Shown here in pieces: positions 22,301-31,063 of a stretch of 64,000 nt of DNA. The stretch's first letter is position 1; each line of letters begins with the position of its first letter. Both the position numbers and the translations under genes were made by a program. Origin of the DNA: Chrysemys picta bellii (Eukaryota > Chordata > Testudines > Emydidae). The stretch lies in the NCBI RefSeq assembly GCF_011386835.1, contig NC_088809.1, positions 19,807,567-19,871,566 of the forward strand. Reading direction: 5' to 3'. A model generated the notes under the pieces. It searched no databases and was not told the DNA's origin. It worked only from the letters and a program-made list of their open reading frames with translations.

Positions 22301-25300
22301 ATTATCCCTTAAAGGTACATCCGCACTTCTGCTTTCTGCAGAGAGTGACGTGGTCTCCTGTACATTTCGATTTCGGAACTCTTCTGAGGTGCTGGAGTAA
22401 TGAGGAGCAAATAACCTGTATTTTAATTCAGACTCCCTGAATCCATTGTGTGACATATCTGTAACATCAAGGAGGAGACTTGGGCTTGATTCCTGGGCCT
22501 GTGATAATGCAGCTCGGTATCTGCTGGAGAGTGATGTGTATCTACCCTTCCCTGTTTGCCAACAGACCTGCCCAGAAGCCAGGACTACAGACATGGCTGA
22601 CTGGAAGAATTACAAATCTAAGCAACTCTGCTCTCCTGGATCTCAGAGAGAGAGAGAGACTTTCTGAGTCTGGGAGCTACCGTGACCTGGCTTTGTCCCT
22701 TACTCTTGTGGGATATAGGAAGTCCAGCCCACCCTGTTTGTGGAACTCTGGCTTTGTGCCCTAAAGCTGAGGTCAGCAGCATGGGTGTCTTTAAAATCCC
22801 AGGTTTCAGAGTAGCAGCCGTGTTAGTCTGTATCCGCAAAAAGAAGAACAGGAGTACTTGTGGCACCTTAGAGACTAACAAATTTATTAGAGCATAAGCT
22901 TTCGTGGACTACAGCCCACTTCGGATATGCATCCGAAGAAGTGGGCTGTAGTCCACGAAAGCTTATGCTCTAATAAATTTGTTAGTCTCTAAGGTGCCAC
23001 AAGTACTCCTGTTCTTCTTTTTTTAAAATCCCAGATTGCTTCCGCAAGACCACATCCCTTGACCCAGAGATATTGTTCTAGGGAAACCCAGAATAGGGTT
23101 GCACTAGTCTAAGAGATTTCAGAGTAGCAGCCGTGTTAGTCTGTATCCGCAAAAAGAACAGGAGTCCTTGTGGCACCTTAGAGACTAACACATTTATTAG
23201 AGCATAAGCTTTCGTGGGCTACAGCCCACTTCTTCGGATGCATAGAATGGAACATATATTGAGGAGATATATATACACATACAGAGAGCATGAACAGGTG
23301 GGAGTTGTCTTACCAACTCTGAGAGGCCAATTAAGTAAGAGGAAAAAAAAACTTTTGAAGTGATAATCAAGATAGCCCAGTACAGACAGATTGATAAGAA
23401 GTGTCTCTATCTGTCTCCCCATGTAAGTACTCTCACACTTCTTATCACTTCAAAAGGTTTTTTTCCCTCTTACTTAATTGGCCTCTCAGAGTTGGTAAGA
23501 CAACTCCCACCTCTTCATGCTCTCTGTATGTGTGTATATATATCTCCTCAATATATGTTCCATTCTATGCATCCGAAGAAGTGGGCTGTAGCCCACGAAA
23601 GCTTATGCTCTAATAAATTTGTTAGTCTCTAAGGTGCCACAAGTACTCCTGTTCTTTTAGTCTATGAGGGGTGCTCTCCTCAACCTTAATGGACCAGCAC
23701 ATATCATTACGTAGCTCCACAAGTCTTCAGAAAAATATTGGGTGAAGGCTGAGAAGTACCTAGCTGTATACTAGATTGGTGGCTCATCCCCAAATTCCAG
23801 GATGTTCCTTAGTTTACTCGGTGTCCCAGCATTTTGAAAAGATGGGTCTGTCTCTCATTCTGCCTTCTCTGGGCAGACTGGGGTATCAGTGCTATCTGAT
23901 CTCCTCCATGCCTTTGAAGTGAGGCCCACTAAAAGTCTTGGTTGTGTTTGGAAAAGGAGTCCCTCTTCTGGAAATTGAGTACACCTCTACCTCGATATAA
24001 CGCTGTCCTCGGGAGCCAAAAAAACTTACCACGTTATAGGTGAAACCGCGTTATATCAAACTTGCTTTGATCCCCCAGAGTGCACAGCCCTGCCCGCCCC
24101 AGAGCACTGCTTTACCATGTTATATCTGAATTCGTGTTATATTGGGTCGCGTTATATTGGGGTAGAGATGTATTTGAATCCAAACTGAATCCTGAAGCTG
24201 AGCACGGATCTGGCCCATTTTTGTGTGTAAACATTTGCAACACAAAATGAGGCTTCTTACCCTGCAAGGCACATCAGAGTAACTGCAGAATGAGTTTGCC
24301 AGCAGAATAATAGAGACTCGCTGCATACTTTGCACAGGCACTGGAATCTACGGACCTAGCCTACTAATACGGGATCTGATTGCTCCCACAGACTGATAAC
24401 AGTTCAATCACTATCACACCCTCCCATGCTGAGCCCTACTAAAATACATAACTTATTGCACCCACAGTGCAAAAGTCCAAGGCTGACAACTGACTTTTCC
24501 CTTTATTGTGATCAACGTTTTTGTTTTAACATCTTGTCAAGTCTAAACAGAAATACATCTACTCCAGAGCACCCTCACCACAGGCTGCCCATAGTGAAAC
24601 AGGTTGAATGCTTGAGATTCCTGTTGCACGAAGCTTTCCTATGAGATGATTCAAATAGACAATCTTGCTGGACTGCAGCAGTGAAATATACTCACGCTGC
24701 TCTTTCAGTTAGGTCTTTGACCCAGTTTGGACAAAAGTCTTGGAATGGTTTAGTGAGGCTTCAGGGATCTGGAGACATGAGTATGTTAAAAGAAATTGCA
24801 CTGGTAAAACATGCTCCTGCCAAACCCTTACTCATATGAGTAATTAGCGTGTGTGGAGACCCACCGATAACTTGTGTGATTAGGAATTAATCATAAGCAG
24901 GTTAGAGGTTTAGGCTGTTGGTCTCCAGTATCAGAGATCCGGAAGAAACCATGCAATACCATTTCACCTTTCATCTCATTAAGCTTAAGCAATCCTAATT
25001 ATGCTCCTGATTGCTATAAGAAGTTCTGATTTTATCTGGTGAGAGGGACATTACTCAGTAACTTCAGTAGTGTAGCCAGAGAGGAGTGCAGTGCATTTGT
25101 GTAACAACTCTGCTGTGTAACAGCAATCCAAGCTAATTACCTGAAACTAACAAACAATTGAGATGGCTGTAATTAGCACTTTGGGATAGATCACCACTGT
25201 GCAATAGCATATAGTGCCAATCCAGGAACAGGAGACCCTCTGTCGTGCAGCGGTAGGTAGGTGCTACTTCTCTCCTTTTTCCACTGAAAAAGATCGTTAG

Positions 25301-26346
25301 CATTTTACACTACAATCAGACCCAGTAGCCCAAGGTAGGGCTCTGGCATTGTCTTGCTGCAGAATGATGGCAGGTACATCATAGATGAAGAAAGAGGCCT
25401 GAGCTGAACACTGCAGGATATCAGTTTGGATCATTATAGATAGGGCCCTACCAAATTCACAGTCCATTTTGATCAATTTCACAATCATAGGATTTAAAAA
25501 ATCATAAATGTAATTATTTCAGCTATTTAAATCTGAAATTTCACTGTGTTGTAATTGTAGGGGTCCTGACCCATAAAGGAGTTATGTGGGGAGGGCAGGA
25601 GTTAAAAAAAACCTTGTAATATTCACCCACGAAAGCTTATGCTCCACTACATCTGTTAGTCTATAAGGTGCCACAGGACTCTTTAAAAAGAAGAACAGGA
25701 ATACTTGTGGTACCTTAGAGACTAACAAATTTAGGACTCTTTGTTGCTTTTTACAGATCCAGACTAACACGGCTACCCCTCTGATATTTGTAATTCACTG
25801 TGTCCTTTTCTTTCTCTACTGGTCCAGATACCAGATTGGTTCATTTCTGTTCTGTATTTGTTCAGCACTTGGCACAATAGGGTCCTGGGCCATGAGTGAA
25901 GCTCCTAGATGCTATGAAAATGCAAATAATTAATCATTCTAAGACTTAGAGGTACACCTCTACCCCGCTATAACGCTGTCCTCGGGAGCCAAAAAATCTT
26001 ACTGTGTTATAGGTGAAACCGCGTTATATCGAACTTGCTTTGATCCGCCGGAGTGCGCAGCCCCGCCCCCCGGGAGCACTGCTTTACCGCGTTATATCAG
26101 AATTTGTGTTATATCGGGTCACGTTATATCGGGGTAGAGGGTGTAATTGTAACCTGGACAATACAAAGTAAGCAAGTTCCTGAGTCTTCTCCCTGTCTTT
26201 ACTTGTATTTGTAGAGGGCTTGGAAATACATCCAGAAATGCAAAACAAACATGAGACCAAACCGTGGCTTTGTGCAACAGCTGTCCGACTGGGAAAGCCA
26301 AATCTATGGGTCAGCGATCACAGATATCTCCGAACCACATTACTGA
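10329..26346 (+). CDS. STYXL1: STYXL1, serine/threonine/tyrosine-interacting-like pseudophosphatase (complete)
   Basis: Catalytically dead dual-specificity phosphatase relative, reported in mammals as mitochondrial and linked to the PTPMT1 phosphatase. Nine coding exons: 10329-10431, 13110-13171, 14536-14674, 14952-15008, 16029-16174, 17725-17870, 19090-19187, 22205-22314 and 26215-26346 (stop TGA 26344-26346). Phases match at all eight junctions, total 993 nt, 330 residues (human about 313). Residues 1-165 form a rhodanese/CDC25-like domain starting [15 protein letters not shown], interrupted by an acidic stretch. Residues 170-330 form the DUSP-like domain ending ITDISEPHY. The active-site loop at about 262-271 reads [10 protein letters not shown]: the catalytic HC pair is replaced by FS while the Arg is kept. 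A non-coding first exon is implied by a splice acceptor (ttccattcag, ending 10324) only four bases before the ATG. Confidence 0.95.
10725..11375 (+). mobile_element. 651-bp fold-back retroposon, near-perfect giant hairpin, 10-bp target duplication
   Basis: Starts AAAAAGAACAGGAGTACTTG and ends ACGGCTGCTACTCTGAAG. The left arm to about 11010 is repeated as its reverse complement from about 11045 to 11340, leaving a short central loop. Perfect target duplication AGATCTTTGT at 10715-10724 and 11376-11385. It lies in STYXL1 intron 1, so the pre-mRNA should contain a long double-stranded hairpin. Confidence 0.88.
11461..11667 (+). mobile_element. MITE with about 33-bp terminal inverted repeats
   Basis: Ends TTAGGCTGTGTCTTCACCGC and GCAGTGCAGACAGAGCCTTA, each continuing into complementary AAATAAAG...TGTGT and ACACCTTTATTT. 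No coding capacity. STYXL1 intron 1. Confidence 0.75.
12446..12603 (-). mobile_element. Fold-back retroposon copy, truncated, 12-bp target duplication
   Basis: Begins TTCAGAGTAGCAGCCGTGTT and stops at TTTGTTAGTCTCT, lacking the last 25 bases of the inverted arm. Perfect direct repeat AAAATAAATTGT at 12434-12445 and 12604-12615. Truncation at one end with an intact target duplication fits reverse-transcription-primed insertion. Confidence 0.85.
14536..14674 (+). CDS. STYXL1: STYXL1 coding exon 3 with acidic/tyrosine-rich insert
   Basis: Encodes [13 protein letters not shown] of the rhodanese-like fold, followed by an acidic linker with [16 protein letters not shown] at about residues 86-101. 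The human protein has a run of Asp/Ser at the same place, so the linker is conserved in charge but not in sequence. The next exon (14952-15008) continues it with a Ser/Cys-rich segment. This pair of exons accounts for most of the extra length over the human protein. Confidence 0.9.
15584..15680 (+). mobile_element. Short MITE remnant (AGGCTTGTCTACGC...TAGACCAGGCCTAAG)
   Basis: Inverted ends AAGGCTTGTCTACGC and GTGTAGACCAGGCCTAAG and an internal TTTTTCACACCCCTGAGCAA, parallel to the element at 1739. STYXL1 intron 4. Confidence 0.6.
19319..20749 (+). mobile_element. LTR-like retroelement relic (TGTGATGGG...GTGTCACA)
   Basis: A long repeat beginning TGTGATGGGTTCCCC and ending AAGTGTCACA, with an AT-rich centre of the type found in a widespread turtle repeat I recognise by sequence. 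The terminal TG/CA and inverted ends fit an LTR, but no 5-bp target duplication or protein remnant is visible. Class assignment is tentative. In STYXL1 intron 7. Confidence 0.5.
20108..20262 (+). mobile_element. hAT-type MITE nested in an LTR-like repeat
   Basis: 155 bp palindromic element with ends CAGGGGTGAAAGTAAA and TTTACTTTCACCCCTG. Flanking 8-mers GCGGGAAC (20100-20107) and GCGGGAAT (20263-20270) are a target duplication with one change. It interrupts the repeat at 19319-20749 and so is younger than it. Confidence 0.87.
20750..22080 (+). other. Unclassified STYXL1 intron 7 sequence, probably old retroelement debris
   Basis: Continues directly from the LTR-like repeat and is richer in C/T runs than the gene's other introns. 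No gene-like frame longer than about 90 codons and no motif I can name. It may be interior sequence of the same retroelement. Confidence 0.3.
22205..22314 (+). CDS. STYXL1: STYXL1 coding exon 8 carrying the inactive phosphatase signature
   Basis: Encodes the P-loop equivalent [11 protein letters not shown]. Active dual-specificity phosphatases have HCxxGxSRS here; in this protein Phe and Ser take the place of His and the nucleophilic Cys, as in mammalian STYXL1. The Gly, second Ser and Arg are intact, so the fold could still bind a phosphate-bearing partner but should not hydrolyse it. The exon starts in phase 1 and ends in phase 0 at AAG|gtacat. Confidence 0.93.
22803..23021 (-). mobile_element. 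Fold-back retroposon copy, 13-bp target duplication
   Basis: Starts with the TTTCAGAGTAGCAGCC head, folds back around 22920, and ends CTGTTCTTC plus a T run. Perfect direct repeat TTTAAAATCCCAG at 22790-22802 and 23022-23034. In STYXL1 intron 8. Confidence 0.87.
23116..23657 (-). mobile_element. Long fold-back retroposon, related subfamily, 11-bp target duplication
   Basis: About 540 bp hairpin with the same head and arm ends as the copy at 10725 but a different centre (GGAGATATATATACACATAC and its complement). Direct repeats TAGTCTAAGAG at 23105-23115 and TAGTCTATGAG at 23658-23668 differ at one base. In STYXL1 intron 8, only 95 bp from the preceding copy. Confidence 0.85.
23992..24170 (+). 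mobile_element. Tc1/mariner-type MITE, copy 1
   Basis: 179 bp with inverted ends CACCTCTACCTCGATATAAC and GTTATATTGGGGTAGAGATG between TA dinucleotides (23990-23991 and 24171-24172). The interior holds repeated GTTATAT motifs and CTTGCTTTGATCC. No transposase. STYXL1 intron 8. Confidence 0.82.
25443..25615 (+). mobile_element. Partial copy of the GGGCCCTACCAAATTC element
   Basis: Begins TAGGGCCCTACCAAATTCAC and continues through GTAATTGTAGGGGTCCTGAC, matching in reverse complement the right end of the element at 4798-5434, then breaks off. STYXL1 intron 8. Confidence 0.75.
25625..25790 (+). mobile_element. Old repeat copy interrupted by a 48-bp minimal insertion of the same family
   Basis: The outer element runs from CCACGAAAGCTTATGCTCCA to ACACGGCTACCCCTCTGATA. 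At 25685-25732 it is split by a 48-base piece starting AAAAAGAAGAACAGG, flanked by the perfect duplication AGGACTCTTT at 25675-25684 and 25733-25742. Removing the insert and one duplicate restores the outer element. Confidence 0.8.
25955..26143 (+). mobile_element. Tc1/mariner-type MITE, copy 2
   Basis: 189 bp, same family and orientation as the copy at 23992: CACCTCTACCCCGCTATAAC to GTTATATCGGGGTAGAGG, flanked by TA at both sides. It ends about 70 bp before the last STYXL1 exon. Confidence 0.85.
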
Positions 26347-27049
26347 CAGGCAGCAAGGAGAACATCCAACAGGCAAAGAAGCCTTTCCGTCTGTACCACA
26401 GTTTAACTTGGGCTGTATTGTTTAGGTAAGGTTTGACTAGAATTGGTTGCTGTGAGTAAAATAATAAGAATAATATAATAATCGGAACCTTTAGGATTGG
26501 TTTTCATCTTCACATATTATTTGGGGGCCATCATTTGGGATCCAATCCCTTATTCAGGCAAATTTGCTGAACAGTCAGTGGGAGTTGTGCATGAATAACG
26601 ACTTCAGGATTTGGCTCGTTTTGTTTTAATCGTCACTTCTGTTGGCTAGGTCAATTGCAGGCTGGTTATCAAAGTGCTGAGCACCTGCAGTTCCCATTAA
26701 AGCCAGTAGGGGCTGCTGGTGAGCAGCATCATTGAAAACCCATCCAGGGATCGCTGCCCTTGGATGATAAATGGGTACTTTACCAGACAAACAGATAAAT
26801 ATGTGATACAGAATTTCAACAGTTCAGGAATTAATCCATTACAAATGCATTCTCTCAGCTGTACAGTCCAATCCCAAAATGGAGTTATGCCTTCACACCC
26901 CCATGTATCTCCCATTGATTTATTTGGGCCCAGGCTCTCCAGCCTTGCCTCCTACTTGCCTCCTCATATTGCAACAGTCAGACTTCTTTGCTTTGAAGTT
27001 CTATTTGAAGCTCCAGTCCTATTATATTAAGCCAAATTAAATCTTGCCC

Positions 27050-27215
27050 AAGCTGATTCCATCCCCAGAATAGCAAGAAGATGGACACCTGAAGGCAAGC
27101 GAAAACGAGGCCGCCCGAAAACAGCACAGCAAAGAGCTATGGAAGCACAGCGGGGGAACCCTTGAAAGCCTTGTCAGAAACAGACAGGAGTGGGGGAGCT
27201 TCGTCGCTGCCCTTA
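27050..27215 (+). pseudogene. Degenerate 3' end of a non-LTR retrotransposon reverse transcriptase ORF
   Basis: The plus strand reads RIARRWTPEGKRKRGRPKTA, the hallmark C-terminal segment of some LINE ORF2 proteins (normally followed by a TWRR-type motif). Here it runs into stops soon after, around GGGGAACCCTTGAAAGCC. The clade is uncertain. Intergenic, 700 bp after STYXL1. Confidence 0.6.
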
Positions 27216-27927
27216 ACACCAGGGGTGTAATGGGAACATGATGACGATGAAGTTCAGTACCATCTATCTCCTCTTTAACGTTGTAAATTCCACACATTAG
27301 CAGCACAGCATAAGAGCTGATAGAAAATGTTACTTAGGCCTTACACCAAATTTTGACCTCCCTACCCTGACAGTTATATTATGTCCTTCATTTTAAATCT
27401 TCATCCTAGAGCTGAACCTTCAAAGGTTTTTTGACAGGTTTGTACCAAAACATTATTACAGCCTCAATAACTCTAGCCTGGGACAGAATTACTCAACCTT
27501 GCCATTCTTGCTAATGAATTGAGACAACTAACTACTTCTGAGTGCTGACATGTGTATGCTTTGTGGAAGTTGGATGACCAGAGGTGCTGTAAATTGCAAT
27601 CAGAGGTAGATTTTCTGTACTAATGTCTTTTCACTGCAGCGAGAGCTATAAATGGGTCTATCCGTTTTGTACTTTGTTTCAGAACCATTATTTTTTAAGA
27701 AAATACTATGTACTTATGTGGCACCTTATGGTCCAGGTCTTCAGCTGATGTGTATCAGCAAAACTCCATTGACTTCAAGGGAATGATGCCAGTTTATACC
27801 AGCTGAGGACCTGCCCTTACTTCCCAGGATTTCAGAGCCATCTATGAAGGTGGATCTCATTCTACTCATTTTGCATAGGGGGAGCAGAAGCACAGAGTGG
27901 TTGTGACTTGTTTAAGATCACTAAGTG

Positions 27928-28180
27928 AGTGAGGGTGTGGCTATGCTGCAGTATGTCAGCTGACTTGGGCTCACGGCACTTGGGCTGCAGGGCTGTTTAA
28001 CTGCGATGTAGACATTTGGGTTCGGGCTGGGGCTTGGGCTCTGGGACCCTCCTGCCTCACTAGGCCCCAGAGCTCCGACTCTAGGCCAAACATCTACAGA
28101 ACAGTTTTACAGCACCACAGCCTGAGCAAGCCCAAGTCACCTGACCCGGGGCAGCTGCGGAGGTTTAACTGCTGTTTATA
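27928..28180 (+). mobile_element. GC-rich palindromic MITE remnant
   Basis: Inverted modules GGGCTGCAGGGCTGTTTAAC with CGATGTAGACATTTGGG and, in complement, CTACAGAACAGTTTTACAGC. Resembles a common turtle MITE. Intergenic between STYXL1 and TMEM120A. Confidence 0.55.
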
Positions 28181-29649
28181 CCCTCAGGGACAGGTGGAAC
28201 TAGGACTCAGGCTGCCTGACATTCAGTTCCAAGCACTAACCACTTGGTGGCACTTCTCAATAAAGGACTTACAATTCTTTCCTTGCCTTACAGGGCCACA
28301 AGGCTTGTGCAGTCTTCCAATCTGCCCTGGAGCAAATGTATAGACTGGATTTTCAAAGGGGCCCCAGGGAGTTAGACACTCATCTCTCATTGTATTTCAA
28401 TGGCGTTTGGAGACCTAACTCTCTTAGACTCCTTTGACTATTCCAGCCCTAAGGCTTCTACTTGCATTAGTATCTCAAATGTACTGATTTCAATGTCCCT
28501 CCAGAAGGATTTCCAGATCGAGCACTTTATGCAGTGCCGAAGGCACGTGCTGATTTACAATGGAAGGGCAAACAATGGATGAAGTTAGCACCCTACGAGG
28601 AAAATAAGCAAGGAAAGAACATCCAAGATCCTCGCAAACACTGCACAGGGATCTGAACAATTTCCTCACATTAAAAAAATAACTCTAATCTAACAAGAAC
28701 ATCAAAATAACACATTGGGGGTGAGGGGGGCTGCAGATATAGCCACAGCCACAAGGAAAACAACGGGGAAAGGAAAGAAGGCAGATGATGGAGGAGGAAT
28801 ACAAAATCCCCAGCAGGCTCAGAGGAAGAAGGGAAGAATCTAGACCACGTGTGACCTATAAAGTGGTGATGATTTTGTTGATTTTGAAATCACTGGGAGT
28901 TAGGTGCCTAAATACATCTGAGGATCTGGGCCTCAGAAACTGTGTGGTATAAGGGACCAGGCCAAAGCCCATTGAGATCAATGGGAAGATTTCCATTGGT
29001 TTCAGCATGCTTGTGGTCTGGCCCTAGAGATAAATACCCCACCACCTCTTGTGCCTCACAGATTGTATTACTGTTAAATGCAAGGCAGATCTTTTATGGA
29101 TGGGTCACAGCAACTCTCAGTCAAAAATCAGGAAGGTCTGTAACAGTTGGAGGTACAAAGTCTACTGTTAAACTGGTGCCTTGCGGCCTCTAAATGAGGA
29201 GGAGCAGAAGCTCAGGTTTCATCAGTTGGATTCATAGGGAGGTTATTTGTCTGTTTATTTTAAGGACAGTACTTAAGAGTAGTCAATGCGCTTTGGGCTT
29301 TGCTCTCATGGGGTCTCCCAAGGTCAGGAGGGTCAGGTCAGGCCAGGCTAGTACTTCACAGGAACAAGTAGAAAGGAAAACCCAAGATACTAAGAAGAGG
29401 TTGCTTCTGTGGTGCTGTGTACCATCTGCTTCTGTGCTATGCCAAAGCCCAAGTTAGGGGCACTGTGCGGCTGGAGATGCCATCTGGGATGTAAAATCAG
29501 AGGCCAACCACCTGCAGTCTGAGATCTATGTCAGTTGTGTTTTTCAAATTCAGCCTTATCAGCATCGATCACTTCAGACTGATTAGAACTGAGAAAATCT
29601 GTGACTGACCCTAAGGGAAAGGAAGGAAATATCCCCCTATATATGCCCC

Positions 29650-30850
29650 CATCGAGGCTGCTCCCCCAGGTCACCCCACAACACCACCCCCTGGGCTGCT
29701 CCCCCGGGTCACCCCCAATGCTGCCCCCCCCGGCTGCTCCCCTGGGTCTCCCCCGACGACGCCCCCTGGGCTGCTCCCTCGCCCCCCCAACGCCCTCCCC
29801 GGCTGCTCCCCCGCCCCCCCCAACGCCACCCCCGGCTGCTTCCCCGGGCCCCTTCCCCCAATGCCATCCCCCGGCTGCTCCCCCATGTCCCTCGCCCCCC
29901 AACGCCACCCCCGTCTGCTCCCCCGGGTCACCCCCAACACCACCCCCATCTGCTCCCCCGGGTCTCCGCCCCCCAACGCCACCCCCCGGCTGCTCCCCCG
30001 GGTCTCCGCCCCCCAACGTCGCCCCCCGGCTGCTCCCCCGGGTCTCCGCCCCCCAACGCCTCTCCCCCGGCTGCTCCCCTGACGACGCCCCCTGGGCTGC
30101 TCCCCCGCCCCCCCCAACGCCACCCCCGGCTGCTCCCCCAGGTCCCCCCCAATGCTGCCCCCCCCGGCTGCTTCCCCGGGTCCCTTCCCCCAATGCCATC
30201 CCCCGGCTGCTCCCCCAGGTCCCTCGCCCCCCAACGCCACCCCCGGCTGCTCCCCCGGGTCTCCGCCCCCCAACGCCTCCCCCGGGTCTCTGCCCCCCCA
30301 ACGCCACCCCCCAGATGCTCCCCCGGGCCCCTGCCCCCAACGCCTCCCCCAGGTCTCCGCCCCCCAACGCCTCCCCCGGCTGCTCCCCCGGGTCCCTCGC
30401 CCCCCAACGCTGCCCCCCCCGGCTGCTCCCCCGGGCCCCTCCCCCCAACGCCGCTCCCCCCCGGCTGCTCCCCCGGGCCCCTCCCCCCAACGCCGCCCCC
30501 CGGCTGCTCCCCCGGGTCCCCGCCCCCCAACGCCGCCCCCCGGCTGCTCCCCCGGGCCCCTCCCCCCAACGCTGCCCCCCCCCCGGCTGCTCCCCCGGGC
30601 CCCTCCCCCCAACGCTGCTCCCCCCGGCTGCTCCCCCGGGTCCCCGCCCCCCAACGCCGCCCCCCGGCTGCTCCCCCGGGCCCCTCCCCCCAACGCCGCC
30701 CCCCGGCTGCTCCCCCGGGCCCCTCCCCCCAACGCTGCTCCCCCCGGCTGCTCCCCCGGGTCCCCGCCCCCCAACGCCGCCCCCCGGCTGCTCCCCCGGG
30801 CCCCTCCCCCCAACGCCGCCCCCCGGCTGCTCCCCCGGGCCCCCGCCCCA
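29650..30850 (+). repeat. C-rich minisatellite, 39-bp unit, about 30 copies
   Basis: Tandem repeat whose typical unit is CGGCTGCTCCCCCGGG, then a C-rich stretch, then CCCCAACGCC and a C run; CGGCTG recurs with a 39-bp period (for example 30665 and 30704). Because 39 is a multiple of three and the units lack stops, it creates several long spurious open frames on both strands. The minus strand is strongly G-rich and could form G-quadruplexes. Units are more diverged on the left and nearly identical on the right, next to the promoter. Confidence 0.93.
30579..30843 (+). repeat. Exact 120-bp higher-order tandem duplication inside the minisatellite
   Basis: Bases 30601-30720 and 30721-30840 are identical base for base, and the match at offset 120 extends left to about 30579. 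Each 120-bp block holds three basic units. Perfect identity over about 140 bp in a hypervariable array indicates a recent unequal exchange, or possibly an assembly artefact. Confidence 0.9.
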
Positions 30851-30859
30851 GGCTGTTGC

Positions 30860-31063
30860 CGCCACCTTCCCCCCGCTCCACCGCCGCGCGCCGCTCGAAA
30901 GCGCCGCCCCCGAGCGCCGATTGGTTATGACGTCAGGACGGCGCCGGCCGCACCCCCGTGCCGATTGGTCGCGGCGGGTCCCGGAAGTGCCCCTGTCCGG
31001 AGGCCGCTGAGAGCCGAGCGGCGCTGCCGGTTCGTGCCGCCCTGTCACCCCGCCGGTGCCGCC
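30860..31063 (+). promoter_or_regulatory. TMEM120A CpG promoter with CRE, two inverted CCAAT boxes and ETS site
   Basis: A CpG-dense 200 bp segment between the minisatellite and the TMEM120A start codon. It contains inverted CCAAT boxes (ATTGG) at 30920-30924 and 30964-30968, a perfect CRE TGACGTCA at 30928-30935, and an ETS/GABP-type CCGGAAGTG at 30981-30989. No TATA box is seen. This is a typical housekeeping promoter; the start is expected around 31000-31040. Confidence 0.75.

Larger units (their letters stand above)
26347..29640. other. STYXL1-TMEM120A intergenic spacer
   Basis: STYXL1 3' UTR of unknown length followed by repeats (LINE remnant at 27050, MITE at 27928, palindromic short repeats near 28345 and 28862). 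No canonical AATAAA was seen soon after the STYXL1 stop; an ATTAAA variant occurs near 27033. No credible gene. Confidence 0.55.

Noticed and set aside
27037..27306. 89-aa minus-strand frame
   Set aside because: It is antisense to the LINE reverse-transcriptase tail and has no homology that I recognise.
29650..30850. Regularly spaced repeats resembling a CRISPR array
   Set aside because: The units are contiguous with no unique spacers, and this is vertebrate DNA with intron-containing genes.
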